A stretch of DNA of 37,143 nt from Nitrospira sp. (GTDB lineage: Bacteria; Nitrospirota; Nitrospiria; Nitrospirales; Nitrospiraceae): contig JAHBWO010000028.1 of assembly GCA_019636945.1 (NCBI GenBank), positions 1-37,143 on the forward strand. The letters run 5' to 3'. A program made the translations under genes and the position numbers. A model generated the notes under the pieces. The model worked only from the letters and a program-made list of their open reading frames with translations. It was not told the DNA's origin and searched no databases. Shown here piece by piece: positions 17,153 to 26,504 of the stretch. Numbering within the stretch: the first letter of the stretch is position 1; each line of letters starts with the position of its first letter.

Positions 17153-18048
17153 ACACGTCCTTCTCCAACGCGTAGAAGCGAGACCACACTGCCGGTAAAC
17201 CCTAGTGCCGTTCCGGCCAGGACCAGCGCGAGACAAGCGGACAATGGGAAAAATGAAATCAGCCCCTCCATCTCGCTGAAACGGCTGATAAACTCAACCT
17301 GTTGCCGAAACAACTCAAACCCGACCTTGAGGATTCCCAAGGATAAGGCGCTTCCACAGGCTCCGAGCGCCGCCCCTTCCAGAAAATACGGGACGCGGAT
17401 AAAGGTCCCGGTGGCTCCGATCGAGCGAAGAATTTCGATCTCTTCTCGCCTGGCAAACAAGGCCAGTCTGATCGTATTGCCGATGATCGTCACCGCTGCG
17501 GCAGAGAGGAGGATACCCACGCCGAGCGCCGCCAACTCAATATAGCTGATGAGCTCGGCCAACAGACTGATCCATTGCTGGTTATAGTCGACCTTTGCCA
17601 CTCCTCCCATGGTTTGAACTTGTTCCACCCACTCTTTTATGGCCTCGGGAGAGCGAGAGTTCTGGGCCAGCGTCACGACGAACGAGGCCGGAAGCGGATT
17701 CTCGCCAAGCCCTTCGAGCAGGTGAGAATCCGCGGGGAATTGCGCGCGGAACTCTGTCAACGCCTGCTCCTTTGAGATATAGAGCACACTGCCTACCATG
17801 TGATCGGACTTGAGCATCAGTTCCAGTTGGAGACGCCCATCTCGAGAGAGCCGGTCCTCCAAATACACCATAATCTTGACGTCTTCCTGAAGCCATCCCG
17901 CCGCATGCTGCAAATTCACATAGATAAGGAGGAAGATTCCGACACAGGTCAATGTAAATGCCGTGGTCAAGATGGCAACAATCGTCGTCATGCGGTTCGT
18001 CCGCATGTTGGCCCAGGCCTCGCGAACAAGATAGAAGAGCCTCCTCAT
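17149..18048 (-). CDS. ftsX: Cell-division ABC permease FtsX
   Basis: FtsX is the membrane subunit that passes FtsE ATPase activity to periplasmic EnvC-type activators. The 299-residue protein has the standard plan: a cytoplasmic start (LVREAWANMRTNRMTT), TM1 (IVAILTTAFTLTCVGIFLLIYV), a periplasmic domain of about 120 residues beginning KIMVYLEDRLSRD, then three more membrane segments. Before TM3 lies the coupling stretch RREEIEILRSIGATGTFIR. It overlaps ftsE by four bases upstream and envC by four bases downstream, so the three are likely made together. Confidence 0.94.
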   Translation of the reverse strand: MRRLFYLVREAWANMRTNRMTTIVAILTTAFTLTCVGIFLLIYVNLQHAAGWLQEDVKIMVYLEDRLSRDGRLQLELMLKSDHMVGSVLYISKEQALTEFRAQFPADSHLLEGLGENPLPASFVVTLAQNSRSPEAIKEWVEQVQTMGGVAKVDYNQQWISLLAELISYIELAALGVGILLSAAAVTIIGNTIRLALFARREEIEILRSIGATGTFIRVPYFLEGAALGACGSALSLGILKVGFELFRQQVEFISRFSEMEGLISFFPLSACLALVLAGTALGFTGSVVSLLRVGEGRV

Positions 18049-18734
18049 ACGCCGACCCGCTCAGGCATCGCCCGTTCAGGAAGGACGACTCCTTGCATCA
18101 AGCTGATCACCCGGCAATTCACTTGATGCATGACATGATGATTATGCGTTGCCACGACCACCGTGGTACCCCGGGCATTGATCAGTTTGAACAGTTCAAT
18201 GATCTCACCCGTGAGTTCCGGATCAAGATTACCCGTCGGTTCGTCCGCCAACAGAACGACCGGTCCGTTCACGATCGCCCGAGCGATGCAGGCTCGCTGT
18301 TGCTCTCCCGTGGAAAGACTACTGGGGGACTGGTCTCGTTTATGCTCGACGCCCACCGCCCGCAACGCTTCCGTGACTTTGCGCCGAATATCTTTTTCCG
18401 ATACACCCTGTACGATTAACGGAAGTGCCACATTGTCGAATACCGATTTCTTCGGCAGCAACCGGAAGTCTTGAAAGACCGACCCCACCTTCCGTCGCAG
18501 ATAGGGAATCTCCGACCGTTTCAGTTTCGTGACATTCTTGCCTTGAACAAACAGTTGGCCTTCATCCGGTTGCTCCTCTCCAATCAGCATCCGGAGGATC
18601 GTCGACTTTCCCGATCCGCTGGGGCCCATGAGCAATACGAACTCCCCCTTCTCGATCTCGATCATGACGTCGGATAGTGCCGGCCTCCGGTCATACCATT
18701 TCGACACATGGATGAGCTGAATCATTGCGTCCAC
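18045..18734 (-). CDS. ftsE: Cell-division ABC ATPase FtsE
   Basis: FtsE is the cytoplasmic ATPase partner of FtsX. The 229-residue protein has Walker A GPSGSGKST (37-45), the Q-loop in VFQDFRLL, the signature SLSTGEQQR, and Walker B VVLLADEPTGNLD followed by the H-loop in VATHNHH. The GTG at 18734 has GAGAGGGG at good distance; an ATG at 18725 (MIQLIHVSKWY) is the more family-like start but is spaced poorly. It begins 30 bases after yraN and overlaps ftsX. Confidence 0.94.
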   Translation of the reverse strand: MDAMIQLIHVSKWYDRRPALSDVMIEIEKGEFVLLMGPSGSGKSTILRMLIGEEQPDEGQLFVQGKNVTKLKRSEIPYLRRKVGSVFQDFRLLPKKSVFDNVALPLIVQGVSEKDIRRKVTEALRAVGVEHKRDQSPSSLSTGEQQRACIARAIVNGPVVLLADEPTGNLDPELTGEIIELFKLINARGTTVVVATHNHHVMHQVNCRVISLMQGVVLPERAMPERVGV

Positions 18735-18764
18735 GAAGACCCCTCTCGATAGAGATGAGACCTG

Positions 18765-19145
18765 TCACGACTCGGTGACATCGAACGCATTGGGGATGTG
18801 TTCAATCTGCTCCGGAGCTGATGGCTTCCCTTGGACCAAGACAACATCAAATCGACAGAGCTTGTCAGACCAGTGCCGCTGCGCCAGATACTGCGCCGCC
18901 AGCTTCGAGAGTTTCGCTCGCTTGCGACGATCCACTGCCGACAACGCGCCTCCGAACGCCTCAGTGCTCCTACCCTTGACCTCGACAAAGACGATGACAC
19001 CCCGGTCATCCGCGACAAGGTCCAATTCACCGATTGACAACCGTACATTTCGGTCAAGGATACGATAACCCTTCGCGATCAAGAACTGCTCTGCCCACAT
19101 CTCGCTGGCTTGGCCGAACCGGTGACGCGGGTCTGTAGAGAACAT
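18765..19145 (-). CDS. yraN: YraN/UPF0102 family nuclease-like protein
   Basis: A 126-residue member of UPF0102, a small restriction-endonuclease-like fold of uncertain cellular role. The diagnostic pattern is complete: G-x-x-x-E-x-x-A-x-x-F-L near residues 11-23, then ILDRNVRLSIGELDLVADDRG and VIVFVEVKGRS, which hold the E...D...E-x-K metal-site residues. It is three bases downstream of rnhB and followed by ftsE. The rnhB-yraN pairing is common in many phyla, which supports the call. Confidence 0.92.
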   Translation of the reverse strand: MFSTDPRHRFGQASEMWAEQFLIAKGYRILDRNVRLSIGELDLVADDRGVIVFVEVKGRSTEAFGGALSAVDRRKRAKLSKLAAQYLAQRHWSDKLCRFDVVLVQGKPSAPEQIEHIPNAFDVTES

Positions 19146-19148
19146 GGA

Positions 19149-19811
19149 TCATGCCTCGGACAATGCGGGACCTGTCAGGTGAACCTCCCCCATCTTCCTG
19201 GCGCTCATGGCAAGTCTGACTGGAGCGAAACTTCGACGATGGATGGAACAGGGACCGTGGTGAGCAAGCCGTTCCAGATGTTCCGCTGTCCCATACCCTT
19301 TGTGCGAGAGGAACCCGTATTCCGGAAACATGTCATGATAGCTTGCCATCAGCCGATCTCTCGTGACCTTGGCCACGATAGAGGCAGCAGCAATCGAGAT
19401 AGATAAGGCGTCTCCCTTGATGATCGGTCGTATCGGAATGCTGATACCGGGCAGACTCACGGCATCGATGAGTACATAATCGGGCGGCGGGACCAACTGC
19501 TCGAGAGCCCGCCGCATGGCAAGACGAGTGGCTTCAAGAATATTCAACTGGTCGATTTCCGCAACGTCGGCCCATCCGATTCCCGTTCCCACCGCTTGCT
19601 CACAGATCGCGATGTAGAACTGTTCGCGTTCACGCTCAGACAGTTGCTTCGAATCGTTTACCCCGACCAGCCGACTGCGTACGGGAAGGATTACAGCCGC
19701 AGCCACGACAGGTCCGGCCAATGGACCGCGCCCTACTTCATCAACCCCAGCAATACGGCGATATCCACGGAGTCGTGCTGCTCGTTCAAATTCATCAGTA
19801 GGTCCCATCAA
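19149..19811 (-). CDS. rnhB: Ribonuclease HII
   Basis: RNase HII removes ribonucleotides from DNA and RNA in RNA-DNA hybrids. The 220-residue protein has the N-terminal catalytic motif IAGVDEVGRGPLAGPVVAAAV with the Asp-Glu pair, LIDAVSLPG with the third aspartate, and the lower-site sequence ISIAAASIVAKVTRDRLM. SHKGYGTAEH is the usual substrate-binding loop. It follows rplS after 65 bases and is three bases from yraN. The first ATG (19811) is used; a second ATG follows immediately. Confidence 0.95.
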   Translation of the reverse strand: MMGPTDEFERAARLRGYRRIAGVDEVGRGPLAGPVVAAAVILPVRSRLVGVNDSKQLSEREREQFYIAICEQAVGTGIGWADVAEIDQLNILEATRLAMRRALEQLVPPPDYVLIDAVSLPGISIPIRPIIKGDALSISIAAASIVAKVTRDRLMASYHDMFPEYGFLSHKGYGTAEHLERLAHHGPCSIHRRSFAPVRLAMSARKMGEVHLTGPALSEA

Positions 19812-19876
19812 TCGCTCTCTACCGAGGGGCCAGCCAATCGACCGGCCATATGATGGAACGTCTGCGTAGAACTGAC

Positions 19877-20281
19877 CTACGCCGTGGCCGCTCCTTCTTC
19901 GGGTGCCGCAGGCTGTGCCGAAGATTTGCTCTCTCCAACAAACTCCCGCTCCTCAACTTTAGCAAACCGCCCTTTCTTGCCGCGGAGATAGTACAGCTTG
20001 GCACGTCGAACGCGCCCCTGGCGCACGACATCGATCTTAGACACAATCGGAGAATGCACGGGGAAAATCCGCTCGACACCCACGCCGTACGAGAGTTTCC
20101 TGACCGTGAACATTTCGGTGTTCAAGCTGCCCTTTCTGGCGATGACCGTTCCTTCATACACCTGAATACGCTCTTTCTCTCCTTCCACAACTTTGACATG
20201 AACACGCACGGTGTCTCCTATCTCAAAGTGCGGAACGGTTTTTTTCGTCAATGATCGCTGAATTCGCTCCAACTGATTCAT
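19877..20281 (-). CDS. rplS: 50S ribosomal protein L19
   Basis: L19 lies at the interface of the ribosomal subunits. The 134-residue protein matches throughout: [50 protein letters not shown] and [14 protein letters not shown]. The last 20 or so residues ([17 protein letters not shown]) are an Ala/Pro/Glu tail longer than in E. coli L19. It lies four bases after trmD, in the classic rpsP-rimM-trmD-rplS order. Confidence 0.97.
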   Translation of the reverse strand: MNQLERIQRSLTKKTVPHFEIGDTVRVHVKVVEGEKERIQVYEGTVIARKGSLNTEMFTVRKLSYGVGVERIFPVHSPIVSKIDVVRQGRVRRAKLYYLRGKKGRFAKVEEREFVGESKSSAQPAAPEEGAATA

Positions 20282-20285
20282 GTCC

Positions 20286-21071
20286 TCAACCCTCCTCCTC
20301 GCATATTAACGGGGCCGTCAACAGGCCTTCATTCATCAACTCATTCAACAATTGTCGATCCTCTTTCGTGAACATCCGATCCCTTAAAAGATCGGGGCGT
20401 CTGAGATACGTGCTACGCAAGGCCTGTTTTCGACGCCACAAGCGAATGGCCTCATGATGGCCCGACAACAAGACCTCCGGCACCGTGATGCCTTCGATCT
20501 CCGCCGGCCTCGTGTACTGTGGATACTCCAAAAGCGAATCAGAAAACGACTCATCGACGGCAGAGCTTGGATCGCCCAACACGCCTGGGACGAGCCTGGT
20601 CGTGGCATCGATCAAAACCAACGCCGGCAATTCACCTCCCGTCAGCACATAATCCCCGAGTGAAATCTCTTCAGGCGCCAGTGCAAGACGGACACGCTCA
20701 TCCACGCCCTCATAGTGCCCACACAGAATCACCATTCGCCGAGACTCGGTCGCCAACTCTTGGGCATACGACTGTGTCAACGGACGCCCCTGAGGAGTCG
20801 GAAACAGTAACCGAATCTCCTCTCCTTGCGACTGAGCCTCGCTCCGCACTGCGGCAACCGCATGGAGAATAGGCTCAGCTTTCATGACCATCCCCGCACC
20901 ACCTCCATACGGCGTATCATCGACGACCTTGTGGCGATCCGCCGTAAAGTCGCGCAGATTGTGGACCCGAACTGCGAGAAGCCCCTTGTCCTGGCCACGC
21001 TTGAGCATGCTCTGCGCCAAGACCGGTGCAAACATACCTGGAAACAGTGTCAGGACATCGAACCGTACCAT
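20286..21071 (-). CDS. trmD: tRNA (guanine-37 N1) methyltransferase
   Basis: TrmD methylates G37 beside the anticodon and prevents frameshifting. The 261-residue protein has the knotted SPOUT signatures: [11 protein letters not shown] at the start, [31 protein letters not shown], and [21 protein letters not shown]. The C-terminal domain ends [18 protein letters not shown], which is typical. The start lies two bases after the rimM stop. Confidence 0.97.
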   Translation of the reverse strand: MVRFDVLTLFPGMFAPVLAQSMLKRGQDKGLLAVRVHNLRDFTADRHKVVDDTPYGGGAGMVMKAEPILHAVAAVRSEAQSQGEEIRLLFPTPQGRPLTQSYAQELATESRRMVILCGHYEGVDERVRLALAPEEISLGDYVLTGGELPALVLIDATTRLVPGVLGDPSSAVDESFSDSLLEYPQYTRPAEIEGITVPEVLLSGHHEAIRLWRRKQALRSTYLRRPDLLRDRMFTKEDRQLLNELMNEGLLTAPLICEEEG

Positions 21072-21073
21072 CG

Positions 21074-21592
21074 TTACTCACCAAGCCCGTCGATCAACCG
21101 GACCATCATGATTCGAGCACTCAGATCAACCGCAAGCACGAATTCTTTCGCCGCCGGGATCAAAACCTCTTTGCTTCCATCGCGAATGACGACCAGAGGG
21201 TTGCCTGGCAATTCCCAAATCGCTTCCACGGTACCGAGCGACTCTCCTGCCTCCGTCCGGACGGCAAGCCCCACCAAATCACACTCGTAGTACTGTCCAG
21301 CCGGAAGCTCAGGAATGGCCCCGCGGACCGTCTGAATCAATCCTCCCCGCCAAAGACCGGCTTCTTCCGGTGTGGTGAACGCCGACAGCCCCAGAATAAA
21401 GCTCGTTCCCGCCCGCCTCACATGCGTGACACCAGTCTCCAGCGTCCGTCCGTTTGTCGCCAGAAGGCAGACACGCGTCAATCCTTCCAGTCGACCCGGG
21501 ACATCGGAGAGGGAGCGGACCTTCACTTCCCCACGAACACCAAACGGCCGTTCGATCCGTCCCACCGTCACGGTTTCTGGTTGAGTCACCAT
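21074..21592 (-). CDS. rimM: Ribosome maturation factor RimM
   Basis: RimM helps assemble the 30S head and binds S19. The 172-residue protein has the N-terminal beta-barrel (VTVGRIERPFGVRGEVKV) and the C-terminal PRC barrel (YYECDLVGLAV, VEAIWELPGNPLVVIRDG, LIPAAKEFV). The ATG at 21592 was chosen because the family motif begins just after it. A longer in-frame extension to 21700 overlaps rpsP and has an Arg/Lys-rich composition typical of a shadow frame. It is seven bases from rpsP and two from trmD. Confidence 0.94.
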   Translation of the reverse strand: MVTQPETVTVGRIERPFGVRGEVKVRSLSDVPGRLEGLTRVCLLATNGRTLETGVTHVRRAGTSFILGLSAFTTPEEAGLWRGGLIQTVRGAIPELPAGQYYECDLVGLAVRTEAGESLGTVEAIWELPGNPLVVIRDGSKEVLIPAAKEFVLAVDLSARIMMVRLIDGLGE

Positions 21593-21599
21593 CCCACGG

Positions 21600-21926
21600 T
21601 CAAGCTTTTGTTGAAGCCTTCTTCTGGGTGGACTTTTCAGCCGGAGCCTTCTTCTCCTTTGCGGACTTTTCCGCTTCAAATTGCTTCCAGACCCCCGCAC
21701 GGCGCAGCAAGGTCCGCACAGTCACCGTCGGCTGAGCCCCTTGGTGAAGCCACGTCAGCACCCGCTCCTGCTTGAGCTCCGGCACACCCGCTTCTTTCAA
21801 CGGGTCGAAAATTCCAAGAATTTCGATGAAACGGCCGTCGCGTGCTTTCCGCGAGTCTGCCGCCACCACCCGATACATCGGTCGTTTATGTCGTCCTGTT
21901 CGAGCGAGCCTCAAATGTACAGCCAC
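21600..21926 (-). CDS. rpsP: 30S ribosomal protein S16
   Basis: S16 is an early assembly protein of the 30S subunit. The first 80 residues match the family (MAVHLRLARTGRHKRPMYRVV, RFIEILGIFDP, GAQPTVTVRTLLRRAGV). The remaining 25 or so form a Lys/Ala-rich tail (KKAPAEKSTQKKASTKA), an extension seen in several phyla. It follows ffh after about 40 bases. The KH-domain gene often placed between rpsP and rimM is absent here. Confidence 0.96.
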   Translation of the reverse strand: MAVHLRLARTGRHKRPMYRVVAADSRKARDGRFIEILGIFDPLKEAGVPELKQERVLTWLHQGAQPTVTVRTLLRRAGVWKQFEAEKSAKEKKAPAEKSTQKKASTKA

Positions 21927-21967
21927 AACGATTCCTCCTTTACACTGGTTCGAATCTTCTGAATCGA

Positions 21968-23314
21968 TTACCGGGCACGCAAGAGTTGGGCGAGTTGCCG
22001 ACGCCCTCCCGCACCGGTCATTGCCTTTGCCAACTTCTTTGCAGACAAGAATTGCTTGATCAGCCGATTCACATCCTGCACTGTCGTACCGCTTCCCCGT
22101 GCAATCCTTTTCTTCCGGCTTCCGTTAATAATCGTATGATCGCGGCGCTCTTTCGCGGTCATTGAATCGATCACAGCAACCACCCGGCTGATCTCTCGCT
22201 CGGGCTTATTCCCCTCCATCGCCTGCTTGAGCTTTTGTCCTCCAGGAAGCATGCCTAAGATCTGTTCAAAGGAACCCATGCGATTCATCTGTCCCAACTG
22301 GGTCCGAAAATCTTCCAGCGTAAAGGTATTGCTGGTGAGCCGCTTCTGCGCTTCCTCCGCCTGTTCCCGTGTGATGCTTTCCTGTGCTTTTTCAATGAGG
22401 GACAACACATCCCCCATCCCCAGAATACGGGAGGCCATCCGGTCCGGGTGGAACGGCTCAAGCGCATCGAGTTTTTCCCCAACCCCCAAAAACTTGATTG
22501 GCTTTCCCGTGGCAGCCCGAATCGACAAGACTGCCCCTCCACGCGCATCCCCTTCGACCTTGGTCAGGATAATGCCGGTGAGACCGACCCGTTGATCAAA
22601 CTGACCGGCCATAGTGACCGCGTCCTGGCCGGTCATCGCATCGGCGACCAGCAGCACCTCATGAGGGGCCACGGCAGCCTTCACCGCCGTTAATTCCCCC
22701 ATCAATTCATCATCAATATGCAAACGCCCACCGGTATCCAGAATGACCAGATCAAAGCCCTGTTCCCGGCCCCGATCCACACCGGCACCGCAGATCCGCA
22801 CCACATCGGCTTGTGAAGCTTGAGTCTGATCGGCACGATGCACTTCGACCCCAAGGTCTCTTCCCAATGCACTTAACTGCTCTCCCGCAGCAGGGCGACG
22901 TGGGTCGGCCGCCACCAGCAGCACGCGCTTACCTTGATTCTTAAAAAGACGAGCAAGCTTTCCGCTGGCTGTCGTCTTTCCCGCACCCTGCAAGCCAACC
23001 ATCATGACGATGGTCGGCGGTTGGGAATTGAGACCGAGTCCAACTCGATCTTGCCCCATCATCGCCCGGAGCTCATCCCAGACGACCTTGACCACTTGAT
23101 GCCCAGGAGTCAGACTCTGCAGGACTTCCTGGCCAATCGCCTTTTCGCGCACACGATCGATAAACTCTTTGACAATCTTGAAATTGACGTCCGCTTCGAG
23201 GAGAGCAAACCGCACCTCCTTGAGCGCTTCAGTAATATTCTGCTCGGTAAGCACACCCTGCCCACGGAGCTTTTTCAGAACTTTTTCAAACTTCTCACTT
23301 AATGCATCAAGCAT
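21968..23314 (-). CDS. ffh: Signal recognition particle GTPase Ffh
   Basis: Ffh binds signal sequences of nascent membrane proteins and, with 4.5S RNA and FtsY, delivers ribosomes to the membrane. From ATG 23314 it has 448 residues: N domain (LSEKFEKVLKKLRGQG, EALKEVRFALLEADVN), G domain with GLQGAGKTTASGKLA, DTGGRLHID and TKVEGDARGGA, and M domain with GGQKLKQAM and the RNA-binding helix NGSRKKRIARGSG. An in-frame start at 23332 is less family-like. It heads the eleven-gene minus-strand run ending at ctpA. Confidence 0.96.
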   Translation of the reverse strand: MLDALSEKFEKVLKKLRGQGVLTEQNITEALKEVRFALLEADVNFKIVKEFIDRVREKAIGQEVLQSLTPGHQVVKVVWDELRAMMGQDRVGLGLNSQPPTIVMMVGLQGAGKTTASGKLARLFKNQGKRVLLVAADPRRPAAGEQLSALGRDLGVEVHRADQTQASQADVVRICGAGVDRGREQGFDLVILDTGGRLHIDDELMGELTAVKAAVAPHEVLLVADAMTGQDAVTMAGQFDQRVGLTGIILTKVEGDARGGAVLSIRAATGKPIKFLGVGEKLDALEPFHPDRMASRILGMGDVLSLIEKAQESITREQAEEAQKRLTSNTFTLEDFRTQLGQMNRMGSFEQILGMLPGGQKLKQAMEGNKPEREISRVVAVIDSMTAKERRDHTIINGSRKKRIARGSGTTVQDVNRLIKQFLSAKKLAKAMTGAGGRRQLAQLLRAR

Positions 23315-23405
23315 GACACTGTACCGCCGCACAGAAAGAGGCCACCGAGGCCTTGCACCAGACCTCTGATCACCTCGAAAATCCTAGAGAAAGAGCACCG
23401 GAAAG

Positions 23406-23432
23406 TGTATAGGACCACAGAAAGCAAGTCAA
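23406..23432 (-). promoter_or_regulatory. Possible promoter of the ffh-rpsP operon
   Basis: On the minus strand TTGACT (23432-23427) and TATACA (23411-23406) lie 15 bases apart, about 90 bases upstream of ffh. The hexamers are good but the spacing is short of the ideal 17, so confidence is moderate. Confidence 0.4.
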
Positions 23433-23456
23433 GGTCACCAGAAGTCAGTAGTTTTA

Positions 23457-23485
23457 TTGACATGCCGAAACCCTTCAGATATGGT
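23457..23485 (+). promoter_or_regulatory. Predicted promoter of the DUF4321 gene
   Basis: TTGACA at 23457-23462 and TATGGT at 23480-23485 are separated by exactly 17 bases. The start codon follows about 65 bases later. It diverges from the proposed ffh promoter in the same intergenic region. Confidence 0.5.
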
Positions 23486-23550
23486 GCCTCTGTGAGAGAG
23501 CTCGACCTCACGACTCGCCTATAGAGAAGCCGTCAACGAGGAGAAGCCAC

Positions 23551-23811
23551 GTGCGAAAATCGCCCTGGGTCTTGATCGTGTTTGTCCTCATCGGAGGTCT
23601 ACTGGGTGGCATCCTCGGCGAAATTCTCCACGTGATGGCGCCTCAGGGCACCATCCAAAGTATTTTCTCAACGCATTTTATGCCCGGCATTAATCCACCC
23701 CTGACCGTAGATCTGGTGTTGATCAAACTCGTCTTAGGGTTCAGCCTCAAGATTAACATCTTGAGCATTCTCGGCATGTTCGTCGGAATCTATCTCTATA
23801 AGCACGTCTAA
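23551..23811 (+). CDS. DUF4321-type small membrane protein
   Basis: An 86-residue protein with two hydrophobic segments ([20 protein letters not shown] and [16 protein letters not shown]) around a short loop with [18 protein letters not shown] recognise it as resembling DUF4321 proteins, whose role is unknown. The GTG start at 23551 has GAGGAG at ideal spacing. Its TAA stop shares two bases with the convergent uvrB TAG stop (four-base tail overlap). Confidence 0.75.
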   Translation: MRKSPWVLIVFVLIGGLLGGILGEILHVMAPQGTIQSIFSTHFMPGINPPLTVDLVLIKLVLGFSLKINILSILGMFVGIYLYKHV

Positions 23812-25805
23812 TCTGTTGCCTGTAATGTCCGAAGTCGCAACGCCTTGATCCGATTCCGCAGCTCCGCTGCTCGTTCGAAGGCCAGCTCCTTCGCAGCCGC
23901 TTTCATCTCGACCTCCAGTCGCTGAATAAGCCGATCTGTTGACTCTGCACTTCCATACTCGGCATCGGGCTCCGCCGCAAGCGGCAGTTGAACGTAATCA
24001 AGGTCCGCCACCGCGTACTCAAGAGACGGGATCCCTTTCGTAATACCGACTGGCGTAATGCCATGGACACGGTTGTACTCAGCCTGAATCCCACGACGAC
24101 GATTCGTCTCGTCGATGGCCTGTTTCATCGAATCCGTCACGCCATCTCCGTAAAAAATCACTCGTCCTTCGAGATTGCGTGCTGCCCGACCGGCCGTTTG
24201 GATCAACGCGCGGTAAGAACGCAGGTAGCCTTCCTTATCCGCGTCCAGAATCGCGACGAGGCTCACCTCGGGAAGATCCAGCCCCTCCCGCAGTAAATTG
24301 ATTCCGACCAACACGTCAAACGTTCCGCATCGGAGATCACGGATGATCTCAGCCCGCTCAAGCGTTTTGATATCGGAATGGAGATAGCGAACCTTAATTC
24401 CCAAGTCGTGATAATACTCCGTCAAATCCTCGGCCATCCGCTTCGTCAGAGTCGTCACAAGCACTCGTCCCCGCTTGGCCACCTCCACACGAACCTGCCC
24501 CAGAAGGTGGTCGACTTGCCCTTTGGCCGGCACGACTTCGATCTGCGGATCCATCAACCCTGTTGGACGGACGATCTGCTCCACAACCTCATGACCTGCA
24601 TGTTTGAGTTCGTAGGTGCCGGGTGTGGCGGACACATACACCACCTGATTCAGGCACTGTTCGAATTCCACAAATTTTAACGGTCGATTATCAACCGCCG
24701 ACGGAAGTCGGAACCCATACTCCACAAGCGTCCGCTTTCGTGAAAAATCCCCTTCATACATGCCGCCGACTTGAGGAATGGTCGCGTGAGACTCATCGAC
24801 GATGAGCAAAAAATCCTTTGGAAAGTAATCCAACAACGTGGGGGGCGCCTGGCCCGGGTTTCTTCCGCTGAGATGCCGAGAGTAATTTTCAATCCCGTGG
24901 CAATAGCCCATGGCTCGGATCATCTCGAGATCAAACTTCGTGCGCTGCTCAATCCGTTGCGCCTCCAACAGCCGTCCGGATTGTCTGAAATAGGCGACGC
25001 GCTCGTCGAGCTCCTCCTCAATGCCCGTAATAGCCCGCTCATAGCGATCTGGCGCAATGAGATAGTGGGTATTCGGGTAGATTGCAACCTTGGGCAGCTT
25101 TCCCAAGGACTTCCCCGTGAGCGGGTCGATTTGATGAATGGCGTCCACCGTATCTCCGAAGAGTTCGATGCGCACGGATTTCGCTTCCGACGAGGCAGGG
25201 AAAATTTCGATCACATCACCACGTGCTCGAAAGGTTCCGCGATGAAAATCCACATCATTGCGTTCATATTGAATTTCGACCAACTTCGACAAAAGCTTGT
25301 CTCGCCTCGTTTCGAGGCCGACCTCCAGATAAATCAGCATGTCATGGTAGACCTCCGGCGACCCCAGCCCATAGATACAGGAGACGGAGGACACAATCAG
25401 GACATCATTTCGTTGTAACAGCTCGGTCGTAGCGGAGTGACGCATCTGATCGATGGCATCATTGATGGAAGAATCCTTGGCGATGTACGTATCGCTCTGC
25501 GGGATATAGGCTTCCGGCTGATAGTAATCGTAGTAGCTCACGAAATACTCGACGGCGTTATGGGGGAAAAACTGTTTGAATTCCTGGTAGAGTTGCCCGG
25601 CCAGAGTTTTGTTGTGCACGAGTACCAACGTCGGCTTCTGGACACGTTCGACAAGATTGGCCATCGTAAAGGTCTTGCCTGACCCAGTGACTCCAAGCAG
25701 GACCTGATGCTTGGCGCCAGATTGGATTCCGGTCGTCAGTCGGTCGATGGCGGCAGGCTGATCCCCACAGGGCTTGAAAGGGGCATCGAGCTTAAAGGGT
25801 GGCAC
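23808..25805 (-). CDS. uvrB: Excinuclease ABC subunit B
   Basis: UvrB verifies DNA damage and loads UvrC in nucleotide excision repair. The 665-residue protein is full length: Walker [11 protein letters not shown], the damage-probing beta-hairpin in [18 protein letters not shown], helicase motif II in [13 protein letters not shown], motifs V-VI in [19 protein letters not shown] and [11 protein letters not shown]-terminal UVR domain is present ([18 protein letters not shown]). It is monocistronic by appearance, facing DUF4321 tail to tail and following the RRM gene and its terminator. Confidence 0.97.
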   Translation of the reverse strand: MPPFKLDAPFKPCGDQPAAIDRLTTGIQSGAKHQVLLGVTGSGKTFTMANLVERVQKPTLVLVHNKTLAGQLYQEFKQFFPHNAVEYFVSYYDYYQPEAYIPQSDTYIAKDSSINDAIDQMRHSATTELLQRNDVLIVSSVSCIYGLGSPEVYHDMLIYLEVGLETRRDKLLSKLVEIQYERNDVDFHRGTFRARGDVIEIFPASSEAKSVRIELFGDTVDAIHQIDPLTGKSLGKLPKVAIYPNTHYLIAPDRYERAITGIEEELDERVAYFRQSGRLLEAQRIEQRTKFDLEMIRAMGYCHGIENYSRHLSGRNPGQAPPTLLDYFPKDFLLIVDESHATIPQVGGMYEGDFSRKRTLVEYGFRLPSAVDNRPLKFVEFEQCLNQVVYVSATPGTYELKHAGHEVVEQIVRPTGLMDPQIEVVPAKGQVDHLLGQVRVEVAKRGRVLVTTLTKRMAEDLTEYYHDLGIKVRYLHSDIKTLERAEIIRDLRCGTFDVLVGINLLREGLDLPEVSLVAILDADKEGYLRSYRALIQTAGRAARNLEGRVIFYGDGVTDSMKQAIDETNRRRGIQAEYNRVHGITPVGITKGIPSLEYAVADLDYVQLPLAAEPDAEYGSAESTDRLIQRLEVEMKAAAKELAFERAAELRNRIKALRLRTLQATD

Positions 25806-25872
25806 GACAACCTCCCGTGATGCGACGGAACAAAGGGCCGATCAGCATCAACATCCTCCCACCACTGCCCTC

Positions 25873-25908
25873 AAAAGTAAAAAGGGCCGCCGGAACCTCC
25901 GGCAGCCC
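25873..25908 (-). terminator. Rho-independent terminator of the RRM gene
   Basis: On the minus strand GGGCTGCCGGA pairs with TCCGGCGGCCC (hairpin 25884-25908) and is followed by TTTTTACTTTT (25883-25873). The stem is 11 base pairs with one wobble. It lies about 30 bases past the RRM stop and separates that gene from uvrB. Confidence 0.85.
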
Positions 25909-25935
25909 CTCATCGACAACAAAACAGATCTCGCC

Positions 25936-26235
25936 TTAACCGCGACCGCCCCCAAATCCGCCGCGGCCGCCGCCACCGGAACGCGGCTCCTGAGGACGCG
26001 CTTCATTGACCGTCAAGGTACGTCCACCAAGTTGCGTCCCGTTCAACGCTGCAACCGCCGCCTGCGCTTCAGCATCGGACGACATTTCCACAAATCCAAA
26101 CCCACGAGATTGCCCGGTAAACTTGTCCGTGATGATCCGGGCCGAGGCCACGGATCCATGCGCCGCAAACAAGTCACTCAGCTGCTGCTCGGTCGTTGAA
26201 TACGGCAATCCACCGACATAAATCTTCGCACCCAT
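25936..26235 (-). CDS. Single-RRM RNA-binding protein, glycine-rich
   Basis: A 99-residue protein with one RNA recognition motif: RNP2 IYVGGL at residues 5-10, RNP1 RGFGFVEM near 44-51, and the closing strand GGRTLTVNEARP. The C-terminal tail is Gly/Arg-rich (GGGGRGGFGGGRG), as in cyanobacterial and other bacterial cold-responsive RNA-binding proteins, suggesting a role as RNA chaperone. Translation should be strong, with AAAGGAGG six bases before the ATG. It has its own terminator and a long untranslated region upstream, so it is probably a single-gene transcript. Confidence 0.93.
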   Translation of the reverse strand: MGAKIYVGGLPYSTTEQQLSDLFAAHGSVASARIITDKFTGQSRGFGFVEMSSDAEAQAAVAALNGTQLGGRTLTVNEARPQEPRSGGGGRGGFGGGRG

Positions 26236-26294
26236 CTGGCTCCTCCTTTGACACAGCGATGTTGTCTTGGACTCGAGAAAGCAACGAGGAAGGA

Positions 26295-26504
26295 ATGGGC
26301 CGAAGACGTCAACACCACGGCGGCTTAGCTCTGGCTTCCGATCAGATTCCCGGGCTGGCCCAACACAACATCTATCCAGGCCTCATTACATTTTTCGCCG
26401 AACTTGCGCAGGCCTTTCACAAGTCGACGCTACAATCGTACCTCAGATGTAAAGACAAAGGCAAGTTTGAAGACACACTCAGGTTGCCAGTAGGCTCGCA
26501 TTAG
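26295..26504 (+). CDS. Doubtful small open frame antisense to the RRM leader
   Basis: A 69-residue plus-strand frame (contains IPGLAQHNIYPGLITFFAEL) whose codons look moderately coding, with GAGGAAGGA directly against the ATG, which is too close for a good ribosome binding site. It ends four bases into the convergent secreted-protein gene. It may be spurious; no family is recognised. Confidence 0.2.
   Translation: MGRRRQHHGGLALASDQIPGLAQHNIYPGLITFFAELAQAFHKSTLQSYLRCKDKGKFEDTLRLPVGSH

Noticed and set aside
21593..21700. N-terminal extension of RimM by 36 residues
   Set aside because: It lies inside rpsP in another frame and is an Arg/Lys-rich shadow; the RimM fold begins after the ATG at 21592.
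23551..23811. Small 86-residue gene as a candidate for the missing Pup/UBact modifier
   Set aside because: It has two membrane-spanning hydrophobic segments and ends in KHV, unlike the hydrophilic, disordered modifiers that end in Gly-Glu or Gly-Gln.
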